Assembly: GCF_014651115.1 (NCBI RefSeq)
Contig: NZ_BMWG01000002.1
Location: forward strand, 545,059 to 609,058
Reading direction: 5' to 3'
Source of the DNA: Streptomyces inusitatus
Lineage (GTDB): Bacteria; Actinomycetota; Actinomycetes; Streptomycetales; Streptomycetaceae
Length of the DNA: 64,000 nucleotides
Position numbers and translations under genes: made by a program. The notes beneath the pieces were generated by a model. The model saw only the letters and a list, made by a program, of their open reading frames with translations, did not search any database and had not been told where the DNA came from. Below are positions 8,162 through 17,780 of this stretch, piece by piece (positions within the stretch are counted from its first letter, which is position 1; each line of letters starts with the position of its first letter).

Positions 8162-9039
8162 GTACGAGCACGAGCACGAGCACGACCACCAGTACGGGTA
8201 CGAGTGCGGGAGTCACCCCGGGGACGGCGGCGCGGACAAGGCCCCCGGCCGGCGGGGACAGCGGCCGGATCACCCCGAGGGCGCATCTGCGGCACATCGG
8301 GGCCCTGGTGCGGCGGAACGCCCTTCAGATCAAGCAGGACCCGGAGTCGATGGCCGACGCCGTGCTGATGCCGATCATCTTCACGCTGCTGTTCACCTAT
8401 GTCTTCGGCGGCGCGATATCCGGCGAGGGCAACCAGGACAAGTACGTCAACTACCTCGTCCCCGGTCTGATGGCCATGATGGGGCTGAGCATCTCCATGG
8501 CGGTGGGCACCGGCATCAACACCGATGTGAACAAAGGAGTCATGGACCGCTTCCGGTCCATGCCGATCGCCCGCTCCTCGATACTGATCGCGAAGATCGT
8601 CGTGGAGGTCGGCCGGATGACGGTCGCGATGGTGATCCTGCTGGGCATGGGCTTTCTGCTCGGCCTGGAGATCAAGACGTCCGTCCTTGAGCTGCTGGCC
8701 GCGATGGGGCTCTCCCTGCTCTTCGGCGCCTCACTCATGTGGATCTTCATCCTGCTCGGTCTCGCGCTGAAGACGGCGCAGGCCGTCCAGGGAATGGCGA
8801 TGCTGATACTGCTGCCGCTCCAGTTCGGATCGTCCATCTTCGCCCAGCCGTCGACCATGCCCGACTGGCTGAAGACCTTCGCCGACCACAATCCGCTCTC
8901 CAACCTCGCGGACGCCTCCCGCGCCCTGATCAACGGTGGTGAGCTGGCCTCCTCCGTCTGGGCGACCCTCGGCTGGGCGGCGGCGATCACCGTCGTCACC
9001 GCGCCGCTGGCGATCCGGGCCTTCCAGAAGAAGACCTGA
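8158..9039 (+). CDS. ABC transporter permease, DrrB-like
   Basis: A 293-residue ABC-2 type membrane protein that pairs with the ATPase just upstream. The ATG overlaps the ATPase stop by four bases (ATGA), so the two are translationally coupled. A Ser/Thr-rich tail (STSTSTSTTTSTGTS) precedes a cytoplasmic helix and six membrane segments from about residue 65 (LMPIIFTLLFTYVFGGAI) to the C-terminus. The motifs YLVPGLMAMMGL, GVMDRFRSMPIARSS and PLSNLADASRALI are typical of DrrB and ABC-2 permeases. Such pairs export hydrophobic small molecules and confer self-resistance. The substrate is not evident, and no biosynthetic cluster adjoins. The AfsR-like regulator gene converges 36 bp downstream. Confidence 0.92.
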   Translation: MSTSTSTSTTTSTGTSAGVTPGTAARTRPPAGGDSGRITPRAHLRHIGALVRRNALQIKQDPESMADAVLMPIIFTLLFTYVFGGAISGEGNQDKYVNYLVPGLMAMMGLSISMAVGTGINTDVNKGVMDRFRSMPIARSSILIAKIVVEVGRMTVAMVILLGMGFLLGLEIKTSVLELLAAMGLSLLFGASLMWIFILLGLALKTAQAVQGMAMLILLPLQFGSSIFAQPSTMPDWLKTFADHNPLSNLADASRALINGGELASSVWATLGWAAAITVVTAPLAIRAFQKKT

Positions 9040-9075
9040 CCCCGGGAGCTGGGAGCTGAGCCGTCACGGGGCGGC

Positions 9076-12000
9076 TCAGACCAGGCCGGCGGCCTCCTCC
9101 AGAGTGAGGAGGCCGCCCTCCGCGTAGAAGGCCTCGTATGCGGCGCCGCCGAGCACCGCCCGGACCGCCGCCTCCACCTCCTCGCGGCAGGCGCGCTCGT
9201 GGGAGGAGGGGAAGTGGTCCTCGGGGACAAGCCTGTCGGAGGCCGCGAGCAGCCGGGCCGCGTCCGGGGCCCGCTCGGGGCCCCCGGCGGCCAGCGCGCC
9301 GGCCGCCGTCACCAGGTGCGACGGGGCCAGTTGGGGCGCGATCATCATGGCGAGCGGCTCCCGGGCGCTGGCGAGCGCCCGTCTGGTGTGTTCCAGCGCC
9401 TGCCGGAGGTTGCCGTCGCCGAGATCGAGCCAGGCGATATAGCCGATCATCATGCCCTTGAAGAACTCCATGGTGTGGGAGTTGAACTGGGCGAGCAGCC
9501 GCTCGATGTGCTCCCGGGCCTCGGCCCGGCGGTCGGTGCGGCCCAGCCAGAGGCAGAGATAGATCCGGGCGACGGCCGTGCTCTCGTTGTCCGGGCCCTC
9601 GTTGTCCTCAAGCACCTGACGGATCATCGCCTCGCCGCGCTCCAGCTCGCCCAGCTCCAGCAGGATGCCGCCGAGCCGGGCCCGGAGCACCCCCACATTC
9701 CCCCGCGCGCCGATCCGCTCGGCGTACTCGATGGCGAGGGCGAAGTCCTCGCCGGCCGGTCCGTACTCACCGCGCCGCTCCCTGGCCTCGCCGCGCGCGG
9801 AGAGCGCCTGGGCGGCTCCCCAGGCGTCGCCGAGGCGGCGGAATATCTCCAGTGACTCGTCGGCGTCGCGGGTCGCGTCCCCCGCCAGACGGCCCCGGTT
9901 GGCGAGGATGCCCGCGCGGGTCTCCAGCGCGCCGGCCAGCTCCCATTCGTACCCGAGGTCCCGGCAGACCCGGATGGTCTCGTCCAGCATGTTCTTGAGC
10001 GTCTCGATCTCGCCGGTCATCAGGATGGCGAAGAACCAGAGGATGCCGGGGGTGCGGCAGGTCTGCGGCAGCCCCGGGCGGTAGGCCAGGCTCACCGAGC
10101 GCAGCCGGTCCATGCTCTCCGGGCCGACCCAGGCGTCGGCCTCGTGGTTGAAGAAGATGAGATGGATGAGCGCGACGCCCCGGCGGGCCTCCTGGAGCAG
10201 CTCGGGCCCCATGGGCGGCGGGGCGTCGGTGAAACGCTCGTAGACCGGGGGCACGGGGGCGACGGGGGGCGCGAACGGGTCGGGGCCGAGCGCGGTGGCC
10301 GCCCCGGACCAGTGCCGGGCCTCGGTGCGCAGATCCCGTATCTGCCAGTACCAGAAGAGATGGAGTACGAGGGAGAGCGCCTCCTGCTCGTCCTCGGCGG
10401 CGACGGCCCGGCGCAGGGCGGTGCGCAGATTCTCGTACTCGCGCTGGAACAGCTCGATGGCGGCGCGCTGGCCGGGGCCGCGCAGCAGGGGGTCGGTGGT
10501 GCGGGCGAGTTCGCGGTAGTGGACGAGGTGGCGGCGTTCGGTCGCGGCCCGGTCGCCCGCTTCGCCGAGGCGTTCGGCGGCGTACTCGGCGACGGTCTCC
10601 AGAAGGCGGTAGCGCATGCCGTCCGGGCCGTCGGGGGCGGCGACGACCAGCGATTTGTCGATGAGCGAGCCGAGGGCGTCGGCGATGTCGACGTCCGGGC
10701 CACCGGCGCAGACGGCTTCCGCGGCGGCCAGGTCGCAGCCGCCGGAGAAGACGGAGAGGCGGCGCAGGACGGCCCGTTCGGGGGCCTCCAGCAGCTCCCA
10801 GGACCAGTCGACGACGGCGCGCAGGGTCTGCTGGCGGGGCAGCACGGTGCGGCTGCCCGCGGTGAGGAGGCGGAAGCGGTCGTCGAGGCGGTCCGCGATC
10901 TGCCGGGGGGTGAGCACGCGCAGCCGGGCGGCGGCGAGTTCGATGGCGAGCGGGAGGCCGTCGAGTCTGCGGCATATCTCGGCGCAGGCGTCCGGGTCGT
11001 CGTCGGGGGTGAAGCCGGGCCGGGCGGCGGCCCCGCGCTCGGTGAGCAGCCGCAGCGCGGTGGGCGCGGGCAGCGGGCCGACCGGCCGCAGCAGTTCGCC
11101 GGGGACGGCGAGGGGCTCTCGGCTGGTGGCGAGGATCCGCAGCCCGGGGCAGTGGGCGAGGAGGGTGTCGGCGAGCACGGCCGCCGCGTCGGCCACATGC
11201 TCGCAGTTGTCGAGCACCAGGAGCATCCGGCGGCGGGCGCAGTGCTCGGTGAGGCGTACGAGGGCGTCGTCGCCGTGGCGTTCGGCGGCCAGCAGCTCTT
11301 CGGCCCCCGCGCCGCGCAGCACGGTGTGGCGGGCTCCGAGGACGGTGAGGACGGCTTCGGCGACATCGTCCGGGTCGGTCACCGAGGCCAGTTCGGCGAA
11401 CCAGACGCCGTCCGGGGCCTGTGGGGCGAGCCGTTCGGCGACCTCCTGGGAGAGCCGGGTCTTGCCGGCCCCGCCGGGTCCGGTGAGGGTGACGAGCCGG
11501 GCGGAGGCGAGATCGTCGCGCAGCACCTCGATGTCGTGCTCCCGGCCGACGAAGGAGGTGAGCCGGGCGCGCAGGTTTCCCCGGGGCGCGGCGGCCGGGG
11601 CCGCTTCCGGGGCGGGGGCCGCTTCCGGGGCTGCTTCCGGGGCTGCTTCCGGATCGGGAGTCGGGGTCGTGAGGAGTTCCCGGTGGAGCGCGCGGAGGGC
11701 GGGGCCCGGGTCGGCCCCGAGGCGGTCGGCGAGATCGCGGCGGAAGGTCTCGTACTCCGCGAGGGCCCGCGCGGGGCGGCCCGTGTCGCTCAGCGCGCGC
11801 AGCCGCAGCAGACGGAGCGGCTCGTCCAGCGGGTGGGCGGCGCAGAGGGCGGCCGACTCGGGGAGCGCCTCGGCTCCCCGGCCCAGCGCCAGCAGGGCCG
11901 TCAGCCGGGTGCGGCGGGCGTCGGTGCGGCGGGCCTCCCAGCGGGACGCCTCGGCGGCCCGGTCGGGCAGATCGGCGAGCACGGGTCCGTGCCACAGCTC

Positions 12001-12381
12001 CAGCGCCTGGTCGAGGAGGGTCTCCGCCGTGTCCGGGTCGCCGTTCGCGACCGCTTTCGCGCCCTGGGTCGTGAGCCGGTCGAACCGGTGCAGATCCACG
12101 TCGTCCGGCTCGGCGCACAGCCGGTAGCCGCCCTCCACGGAGGCGACGGCGGACCGGCCGAGCGCCCGCCGCAGCCGTCCGACCAGGGCCTGCACCGCCC
12201 CGGGCGCGTCGGCCGGCGGGTCGCCGTCCCACACCTCGGCCACGATGCGGCCGAGCGGGACCGGGCGTCCGGGCCGCATCGCCAGCACGGTCAGCAGGGC
12301 ACGCAGCCTCGGTCCGCCGACGGCGACGGGGGTGCCGTCGGCCCGCAGGACCCTGGTGGTGCCGATCAGCGATATACGCAC
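9076..12381 (-). CDS. AfsR/SARP-family transcriptional regulator with NB-ARC and TPR domains
   Basis: A 1101-residue pathway-type regulator. The N-terminus is a winged-helix DNA-binding domain (VRISLIGTTRVLRADGTPV...LLTVLAMRPG), followed by a bacterial transcriptional activation domain (LHRFDRL...YETFRRDLADRLGADPGPALRALH). An Ala/Pro/Glu linker (repeated PEAAPEAAPEAAP) leads to a P-loop ATPase with GPGGAGKTRLSQEVAERL near 300 and LLVLDNCEHV, then a helical repeat region of TPR type to the end. The GTG at 12381 begins the domain exactly; the frame runs further upstream without homology. AfsR-type proteins integrate nucleotide state with activation of secondary metabolism. No target cluster adjoins, so its regulon is unknown. 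Confidence 0.9.
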   Translation of the reverse strand: MRISLIGTTRVLRADGTPVAVGGPRLRALLTVLAMRPGRPVPLGRIVAEVWDGDPPADAPGAVQALVGRLRRALGRSAVASVEGGYRLCAEPDDVDLHRFDRLTTQGAKAVANGDPDTAETLLDQALELWHGPVLADLPDRAAEASRWEARRTDARRTRLTALLALGRGAEALPESAALCAAHPLDEPLRLLRLRALSDTGRPARALAEYETFRRDLADRLGADPGPALRALHRELLTTPTPDPEAAPEAAPEAAPAPEAAPAAAPRGNLRARLTSFVGREHDIEVLRDDLASARLVTLTGPGGAGKTRLSQEVAERLAPQAPDGVWFAELASVTDPDDVAEAVLTVLGARHTVLRGAGAEELLAAERHGDDALVRLTEHCARRRMLLVLDNCEHVADAAAVLADTLLAHCPGLRILATSREPLAVPGELLRPVGPLPAPTALRLLTERGAAARPGFTPDDDPDACAEICRRLDGLPLAIELAAARLRVLTPRQIADRLDDRFRLLTAGSRTVLPRQQTLRAVVDWSWELLEAPERAVLRRLSVFSGGCDLAAAEAVCAGGPDVDIADALGSLIDKSLVVAAPDGPDGMRYRLLETVAEYAAERLGEAGDRAATERRHLVHYRELARTTDPLLRGPGQRAAIELFQREYENLRTALRRAVAAEDEQEALSLVLHLFWYWQIRDLRTEARHWSGAATALGPDPFAPPVAPVPPVYERFTDAPPPMGPELLQEARRGVALIHLIFFNHEADAWVGPESMDRLRSVSLAYRPGLPQTCRTPGILWFFAILMTGEIETLKNMLDETIRVCRDLGYEWELAGALETRAGILANRGRLAGDATRDADESLEIFRRLGDAWGAAQALSARGEARERRGEYGPAGEDFALAIEYAERIGARGNVGVLRARLGGILLELGELERGEAMIRQVLEDNEGPDNESTAVARIYLCLWLGRTDRRAEAREHIERLLAQFNSHTMEFFKGMMIGYIAWLDLGDGNLRQALEHTRRALASAREPLAMMIAPQLAPSHLVTAAGALAAGGPERAPDAARLLAASDRLVPEDHFPSSHERACREEVEAAVRAVLGGAAYEAFYAEGGLLTLEEAAGLV

Positions 12382-12509
12382 CCGGCCATTGTCCCCGGTG
12401 CGGGCCCGCACGGTGGCGCGGCCGAAACCGCGGGGGTTGGGGCCCACCGCGCGTCCGCCGCCTGTACGGTTCGGTCCGCCAGATCCTCGTACGTTCAGGA
12501 GTCCCGCCC

Positions 12510-13322
12510 ATGCCCACCACATCTCGCCGCAGCGACTGGCGCGTCAGTCCCGTGTTCCTCGGGATCGTCGCGGTGATGGCGGTGACCGGCTGGGCGGTGT
12601 GGACGGACTACGCCGCCTCCGCCGGTCTCGCCGTCTTCCTCTTCGTCACCTCGGCGTGGATCGTGTCGCTCTGTCTGCACGAGTACGCGCACGCCGCCAC
12701 CGCGCACCACAGCGGCGATCTGTCGATCGGGACCAAGGGCTATCTGTCGCTCAACCCCCTGGCCTACACCCACGCGCTGCTGAGCATCGTGCTGCCGGTG
12801 CTCTTCGTGATCCTGGGCGGCATCGGTCTGCCGGGCGGCGCGGTCTTCGTCGAGCGGGGCAGCATCCGGGGCCGCTGGAAGCACAGTCTGATCTCGGCGG
12901 CGGGGCCGCTGACCAATGTGCTCTTCGCGCTGGTGTGCACCGCGCCGTTCTGGCTGGACGCGCTGGACGGGGTGCCGCTGGTCTTCCAGTACGCGCTGGG
13001 CTTCCTTGCGCTGCTCCAGGTGAGCGCCGCGATCCTGAACTTCCTGCCGGTGCCGGGGCTGGACGGCTACGGGGTGATCGAACCGTGGCTGTCGTACCGG
13101 ATCCGCCGCCAGGTGGAGCCGCTCGCGCCGTTCGGGCTGCTGCTGGTCTTCGCGCTGCTGTTCATCCCGGCGCTCAACGCGGTGTTCTTCGACGCGGTCG
13201 ACGCGGTGCTGAGCGTGCTGGGCGTCGACGAGCTGGTGAGCGCCTGCGGCCTCGACTTCTACCGCTTCTGGGAGGGCGAGAGCGAGTACTGCGCCGCGTA
13301 CACGCTCAGGCCGGCCGGGTAG
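12510..13322 (+). CDS. Site-2 protease family membrane protein (M50)
   Basis: A 270-residue polytopic membrane protein of the M50 zinc-metalloprotease family. The first zinc motif HEYAH (HExxH) lies in a membrane segment near residues 54-58. The second motif, NFLPVPGLDGYG (NxxPxPxLDG), lies near 178-189 and supplies the third ligand. Five or six hydrophobic segments are visible. Members cut substrates inside the membrane, often anti-sigma factors, but many actinobacterial ones have no known substrate. The ATG at 12510 follows the pattern AGGAG at 7 nt. It is divergent from the AfsR-like gene across about 130 bp. Confidence 0.87.
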   Translation: MPTTSRRSDWRVSPVFLGIVAVMAVTGWAVWTDYAASAGLAVFLFVTSAWIVSLCLHEYAHAATAHHSGDLSIGTKGYLSLNPLAYTHALLSIVLPVLFVILGGIGLPGGAVFVERGSIRGRWKHSLISAAGPLTNVLFALVCTAPFWLDALDGVPLVFQYALGFLALLQVSAAILNFLPVPGLDGYGVIEPWLSYRIRRQVEPLAPFGLLLVFALLFIPALNAVFFDAVDAVLSVLGVDELVSACGLDFYRFWEGESEYCAAYTLRPAG

Positions 13323-13357
13323 CCGGGCGGCGGGGCAGCCGGGGCGGCGGGAGCGGG

Positions 13358-13537
13358 TCAGCCGGCGGCGGCGCGGTCGATCTTCGCCTTGCGGAAGTAG
13401 TAGATCGCCATGTTGGAGGAGAGGCCGGCCACCAGCACCCAGACGACGCCGATCCACATGCCCTGGGTGAAGGAGAGGACGGCCGCCACCACGGCGAGCG
13501 CGCAGACGACGAGTGCGAAGAGAGCGAGGCGGGGCAT
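13358..13537 (-). CDS. Small membrane protein, conserved hypothetical
   Basis: A 59-residue protein with two hydrophobic segments (LALFALVVCALAVVAAVLSF and WIGVVWVLVAGLSSNMAIYYF) and a basic end, FRKAKIDRAAAG. I chose the ATG at 13537, which follows GGAG at 10 nt, rather than the longer frame from 13588 whose extra residues look unstructured. I do not recognise a named family. It stands alone between the M50 protease and the F420 oxidoreductase. Confidence 0.6.
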   Translation of the reverse strand: MPRLALFALVVCALAVVAAVLSFTQGMWIGVVWVLVAGLSSNMAIYYFRKAKIDRAAAG

Positions 13538-13621
13538 GGGGGGAGGCTCCTGTCGGGGTGTATGTCCGTCCCGTCCAGTGTCCCCCATGCCCCGCTCGCG
13601 GCCCGCCGGAGGGGGCGAGTG

Positions 13622-14317
13622 TCAGACGTCGGTGACGCGCAGGCCCGCGTGGGCCTTGTAGCGGCGGTTGACCGAGATCAGATTGGCGACCAGCGACTCC
13701 ACCTGGTGGGCGTTGCGGAGCCGGCCCGCGAAGACGCCCCGCATGCCGGGGATGCGGCCAGCGAGCGCCTGCACGATGTCGGTGTCGGCGCGGGACTCGC
13801 CGAGCACCATCACATCGGTGTCGATCCGCTCGACGGAGGCGTCCTGGAGCAGGACGGCCGAGAGGTGGTGGAAGGCGGCGGCGACCCGGGAGTCCGGGAG
13901 CAGGGCGGCGGCCTGCTCGGCGGCGCTGCCCTCCTCGGGCTTCAGCGCGTACGCGCCCTTCTTGTCGAAGCCGAGCGGATTGACGCAGTCCACGACGAGC
14001 TTGCCGGCCAGCTCCGTGCGGAGGGACTCCAGGGTCTTGGCGTGCCCGTCCCACGGCACGGCGACGATCACCACATCGCTGCGGCGGGCGCACTCCGCGT
14101 TGTCCGCGCCCTCGACGCCCAGTCCGAGTTCGGCGGCGGCGCTCTCGGCGCGCTCGGCGGCCCGGGAGCCGATGATCACCTTCTGGCCGGCCTTGGCGAG
14201 CCGGTAGGCGAGGCCGCGCCCCTGGTCCCCGGTGCCGCCGAGGACGCCGACGACGAGGTCGGAGACGTCGGGGAGGTCCCACGGGTCCTTGGGCGCTGTG
14301 TTCTGAGTGGAAGTCAT
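13622..14317 (-). CDS. npdG: F420-dependent NADP+ oxidoreductase
   Basis: A 231-residue enzyme that moves hydride between NADP(H) and coenzyme F420, keeping the reduced F420 pool that actinomycete F420 enzymes use. The N-terminal Rossmann motif GVLGGTGDQGRGLAYRLAKAG and the NADP-selecting IIGSRAAERA are visible, with VIVAVPWDGH and VDCVNPLGFD typical of the NpdG/Fno family. The C-terminal half contains VAAAFHHLSAVLL, as expected for the F420-binding side. Length is normal. ATG at 14317 is preceded by a divergent promoter region shared with the next gene. No other F420 gene is in the window. Confidence 0.92.
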   Translation of the reverse strand: MTSTQNTAPKDPWDLPDVSDLVVGVLGGTGDQGRGLAYRLAKAGQKVIIGSRAAERAESAAAELGLGVEGADNAECARRSDVVIVAVPWDGHAKTLESLRTELAGKLVVDCVNPLGFDKKGAYALKPEEGSAAEQAAALLPDSRVAAAFHHLSAVLLQDASVERIDTDVMVLGESRADTDIVQALAGRIPGMRGVFAGRLRNAHQVESLVANLISVNRRYKAHAGLRVTDV

Positions 14318-14423
14318 GGGCCGACCCTACTCGCAGGTATGGAAGGGGGCGGGGGCTCTCTAATGAGTGAGGTACGGCCGACCGCCCTCCGCGCGCGTGG
14401 CGGGTGCTGAAGGATGCGGAGGC

Positions 14424-15029
14424 ATGGACGCCGTACGGGTGGCGCTGTTGCGCGAGGTTCTGACGGGCACCGAGTGGCCGGGCGCGGCCCGGAGGTTCGC
14501 GGGGGTGCTGAGATCGTCGGTGGTGCCGCAGGGGGGCGGGCTGCTGCTGGTGGGGACGGAGGAGTACGAGCCCTGGCACATGGCCGCGCATCTGGTGGAC
14601 GAGGCCGCCTGGTCGGGGCTGCCGGAGCTGGCCCCCACGCTGGTGCGCCACCGCGCCCGGCCGGGCGACCCGCCGCATCTGGGGGTCTGCCTCGGCCGGC
14701 TGGAGAGGGTGCGGCGCGGTGAGACGCTGCTCGTGGTCGCCCCGGAGCGGCCCGAGGACGCCCTGCTGGAGCGGGTCCACGACGCGCGCAGGGCCGGTGC
14801 CACGGTGCTGGCGCTGGACGGCGGCGACGCCGAGACGCGGGGGCTCGCCCACGAGACGCTGTCGGTGGCGGCGGACGGCTCGGTGGTGGACTTCGACATG
14901 GTCCAGCATCTGGTGAGCGCCGCCGCCGGAGAGAACAGCCTCCCCGGCTCCCGCGGCTCCCGCCGCTTCCGCGACCGCCTCTCCCGCCTGGTCGACCAGC
15001 TCACCGCCCCGCCCCCGGCGCGCTGGTGA
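14424..15029 (+). CDS. Conserved hypothetical protein
   Basis: A 201-residue soluble protein beginning MDAVRVALLREVLTGTEWPG. I recognise it only as a protein conserved across Streptomyces without a named domain. Visible features are GGGLLLVGTEEYEPWHMAAHLVDEA in the first third, ETLLVVAPERPEDALLERVHDARRAGATVLALDGGD in the middle, which reads like a sugar-isomerase-type beta-alpha unit, and a basic C-terminus. The ATG at 14424 follows AAGG at 10 nt. It is divergent from npdG. The function is unknown; a SIS-like sugar-phosphate-binding fold is only a guess. Confidence 0.65.
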   Translation: MDAVRVALLREVLTGTEWPGAARRFAGVLRSSVVPQGGGLLLVGTEEYEPWHMAAHLVDEAAWSGLPELAPTLVRHRARPGDPPHLGVCLGRLERVRRGETLLVVAPERPEDALLERVHDARRAGATVLALDGGDAETRGLAHETLSVAADGSVVDFDMVQHLVSAAAGENSLPGSRGSRRFRDRLSRLVDQLTAPPPARW

Positions 15030-15124
15030 GCCCCTCCGGGGAGGTCGAACGGGGATCCGGGATCGTGTAGGTCACAAGGAATTCGGTTGCCCGGGGCAGT
15101 CGGTGGCGCGGACGATGGTCCGTT

Positions 15125-16405
15125 GTGACGTCGAAGCTCTCCGCGATACTCCCCGATCTCTCCCCCTGGCGGTCCTCCGCCGACTTCCGGCTGCTGTGGG
15201 TCCAGGGGCTGATCGCCTACTTCGGCAGCTCGATGGCGATGATCGCGCTGCCGCTCCAGATCAAGGATCTGACGGGGTCCCCGCTGGCGGTCGGCGCGAT
15301 GGGCGCGGTGGAGCTGGTGCCGCTGATCGTCTTCGGGCTGTACGGCGGGGCGCTCGCCGACTCCATGGACCGGCGGAAGCTGATCATCGCCACGGAGGCG
15401 GGCCTCGGGGTCCTGGCGGTGATCCTGATGGTGAACGCGCTGCTGCCGGAGCCGATGCTGTGGCCGCTGTACGTGGTCGCGGCGGGCGTATCGGCGATGG
15501 CCGGGCTCCAGCGGCCGGCGCTGGACGCGATGCTGGCCCGGATCGTGCCGCACGACCAGCTGACGGCGGCGGCCGCGCTGAACAATCTGCGCTGGCAGCT
15601 CGGCGGGATCGCGGGCCCGTCGGCGGCCGGCCTGGTGGTGGCGTACTCCGGCCATGCCACGGCGTACGGGATCACCCTGCTCGGGTTCGCCGTCTCAGTG
15701 CTGATGTGTCTGCGGCTCACCCCCGCGCCGCCCGCGCACGACGCGGAGAAGCCCTCGCTGCGGGGCATCGTGGAGGGCGCGCGCTACGCCTGGTCCCGCC
15801 CGGTGCTGCTGGGGACCTATGTCATCGACCTGGTGGCGATGATCTTCGCCTTCCCGATCGCGATCTTCCCCTTCCTCGCGGACGACCTGGACGCGCCGTG
15901 GTCGCTGGGGCTGATGTTCGCCGCGATGGCGGTCGGCTCGGTGGTGACGAGCACGATGAGCGGCTGGACCACCAAGGTGCGGCGGCACGGACTGCTGGTG
16001 ATCTACGGCGCGACCGTCTGGGGTCTGGGCATCGCGGCGGCGGGCTGGTTCGGCAATGTGTGGCTGGTGCTGTTCGCGCTGGCGGTGGCGGGCGCGGGCG
16101 ACACACTGAGCGGACTCGGCCGGATGACGATCTGGAACCAGACGATCCCGGACGAGCTGCGGGGCCGGCTGGCGGGCATCGAGGTGCTGTCGTACAGCGT
16201 CGGCCCGCAGCTGGGCCAAGTCCGCTCCGGCGCGATGGCGGGGTGGACGGGCACCCGGGCGGCGATCTGGAGCGGCGGTGTGGTCTGTGTGGCGGGCGTG
16301 GTCCTGCTGACGGCGGCGCTGCCCAAGCTGCTGCGGTACGACTCCGACACCGACGAGGACGCGCAGCTCCGCCGCGCCCAGCGGGAGAAGGCCGCGAGCG
16401 AGTAG
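15125..16405 (+). CDS. MFS transporter
   Basis: A 426-residue transporter with about twelve membrane segments. It opens TSKLSAILPDLSPWRSSADFRLLWVQGL, the pattern of the enterobactin-exporter (EntS)-like or macrolide-efflux-like MFS group. The motif-A loop reads GALADSMDRRKLIIATE. The SGLGRMTIWNQTIPDELRGRLAGIE segment near residue 330 is characteristic of that group. The start is the GTG at 15125. It appears monocistronic. Its nearness to the heme-iron island might hint at siderophore export, but no siderophore genes are present and the substrate is unknown. Confidence 0.85.
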   Translation: MTSKLSAILPDLSPWRSSADFRLLWVQGLIAYFGSSMAMIALPLQIKDLTGSPLAVGAMGAVELVPLIVFGLYGGALADSMDRRKLIIATEAGLGVLAVILMVNALLPEPMLWPLYVVAAGVSAMAGLQRPALDAMLARIVPHDQLTAAAALNNLRWQLGGIAGPSAAGLVVAYSGHATAYGITLLGFAVSVLMCLRLTPAPPAHDAEKPSLRGIVEGARYAWSRPVLLGTYVIDLVAMIFAFPIAIFPFLADDLDAPWSLGLMFAAMAVGSVVTSTMSGWTTKVRRHGLLVIYGATVWGLGIAAAGWFGNVWLVLFALAVAGAGDTLSGLGRMTIWNQTIPDELRGRLAGIEVLSYSVGPQLGQVRSGAMAGWTGTRAAIWSGGVVCVAGVVLLTAALPKLLRYDSDTDEDAQLRRAQREKAASE

Positions 16406-16449
16406 CCGGTTCCGGTATCGGGGGGACACCGGACCGGCTCACCCGTCCG

Positions 16450-16701
16450 TCAGGCCCCGGACCCGCCCTTGGGGGCGTCCTCGGGCCCGTCCTCGGGGGC
16501 GTCGTGCCACTTCGGGTCGTTCTCCCACTCCTGGTTCCGCTCCCGCGCGGTCGCCATGGCGTGCTCCGCCTCCTCCCGTGAGCCGTACGGACCGAAGCGG
16601 TCCTTCGCCGGACACTCGGGGCCCTCCTCGACCTTCTGGTGCTTGAGGCAGTAGTACCACTCGCCCGGTTTGCCCACCGTGCGCCTCTTGAACAGGGCCA
16701 T
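16450..16701 (-). CDS. Small conserved hypothetical protein
   Basis: An 83-residue acidic protein beginning [49 protein letters not shown]. Cys and His at the start (WYYCLKH...GPECPAKDR) could bind a metal such as zinc. The second half is a helical, charged tail rich in Glu, Asp and Pro. This small protein is conserved in actinomycetes, usually as a single gene near map, but no function is known to me. The ATG at 16701 was preferred over the longer frame because the conserved part begins there. It is divergent from map. Confidence 0.7.
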   Translation of the reverse strand: MALFKRRTVGKPGEWYYCLKHQKVEEGPECPAKDRFGPYGSREEAEHAMATARERNQEWENDPKWHDAPEDGPEDAPKGGSGA

Positions 16702-16778
16702 CGCCCGCTCCCTTCCCGTCACACAGCCATGCCTTCGAAGGCCATGCTGCCCCACACCCCGTGGTTAGACTCGCTGGC

Positions 16779-17636
16779 ATGTCTGGCCAGTCACTCCTCG
16801 TGCCCGGGGAACTCTCCCCCACCCGCTCCGTCCCCGCCGCCATCAGGCGACCCGAATACGTCGGGAAGCCCGCCCCGACCCCGTACAGCGGGCCGGAGGT
16901 GCAGGACTCCGACACCATTGAACGGATGCGGATCGCCGGCGGCATCGCCGCGCGGGCAATGGCGGCGGCCGCCGAGCACATCGCCCCCGGGGTCACCACG
17001 GACGCGCTCGACCGGGTCGCCCACGAGTACATGTGCGACCACGGCGCCTATCCCTCCACGCTCGGCTATCGGGGCTATCCCAAGTCGCTCTGCTCCTCGG
17101 TCAACGAGGTCATCTGCCACGGAATCCCCGACTCCACGGTGCTGCGCGACGGCGACATCGTGAACCTCGACGTCACGGCGTACATCGGCGGGGTGCACGG
17201 CGACAACAACGCCACCTATCTCTGCGGCGAGGTGGACGAGGAGTCCCGGCTGCTGGTGGAGCGGACCCGGGAGTCGCTCGACCGGGCGATCAAGGCCGTC
17301 AAGCCCGGCCGGCAGATCAACATCATCGGCCGGGTGATCGAGTCGTACGCCAAGCGCTTCGGCTACGGCGTGGTCCGTGACTTCACCGGCCACGGGATCA
17401 ACACCTCGTTCCACTCCGGGCTGATCGTCCCGCACTACGACTCCCCGCACGCGACCACCGTCATCCAGCCCGGCATGACGTTCACCATCGAGCCGATGCT
17501 GACCCTCGGAACGCATGAGTACGACATGTGGGAGGACGGCTGGACCGTGGTCACCAAGGACCGCAAGCGCACCGCCCAGTTCGAGCACACGCTGGTGGTG
17601 ACGGAGACCGGCGCGGAGATCCTCACGCTGCCCTGA
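16779..17636 (+). CDS. map: Methionine aminopeptidase, type I
   Basis: A 285-residue dimetal aminopeptidase that removes initiator methionine from new proteins. Metal ligands are visible in order: Asp in [11 protein letters not shown], Asp in [10 protein letters not shown], His in [11 protein letters not shown], Glu in FTIEPML and Glu in AQFEHTLVV. The N-terminal extension of about 40 residues ([24 protein letters not shown]) matches the actinobacterial MetAP1c form with its SH3-binding-like segment. The ATG at 16779 sits 8 nt after a -10-like TAGACT (16765-16770), so the transcript may be leaderless. It ends before a T-rich stretch that may help termination. Confidence 0.95.
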   Translation: MSGQSLLVPGELSPTRSVPAAIRRPEYVGKPAPTPYSGPEVQDSDTIERMRIAGGIAARAMAAAAEHIAPGVTTDALDRVAHEYMCDHGAYPSTLGYRGYPKSLCSSVNEVICHGIPDSTVLRDGDIVNLDVTAYIGGVHGDNNATYLCGEVDEESRLLVERTRESLDRAIKAVKPGRQINIIGRVIESYAKRFGYGVVRDFTGHGINTSFHSGLIVPHYDSPHATTVIQPGMTFTIEPMLTLGTHEYDMWEDGWTVVTKDRKRTAQFEHTLVVTETGAEILTLP

Positions 17637-17686
17637 GCGCGCGGCGGAGCGGATTTTTTTACCGACACGGCGTCGGGAACCCATTG

Positions 17687-17704
17687 ACTTAGGTAAACCT
17701 AAGT
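17687..17704. promoter_or_regulatory. Iron box (DmdR/IdeR-type operator) before heme oxygenase
   Basis: The sequence ACTTAGGTAAACCTAAGT is an almost perfect palindrome and matches the TTAGGTTAGGCTAACCTAA iron-box consensus of actinomycete DtxR-family repressors. It lies 77 bp before the likely TTG start of the heme oxygenase gene and overlaps a possible promoter (TTGACT at 17684). Confidence 0.85.
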
Positions 17705-17780
17705 AGGATGATCGGAGGCGGCAGCGGCCATGTCCGCGTGCCGTCCGTTCGTCCGCCCCCTGGTCCTGGAGGTCACCGCC

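Noticed and set aside
10144..12576. 810-codon plus-strand frame opposite the AfsR-like gene
   Set aside because: Antisense shadow; the minus strand has the DNA-binding, P-loop and TPR features.
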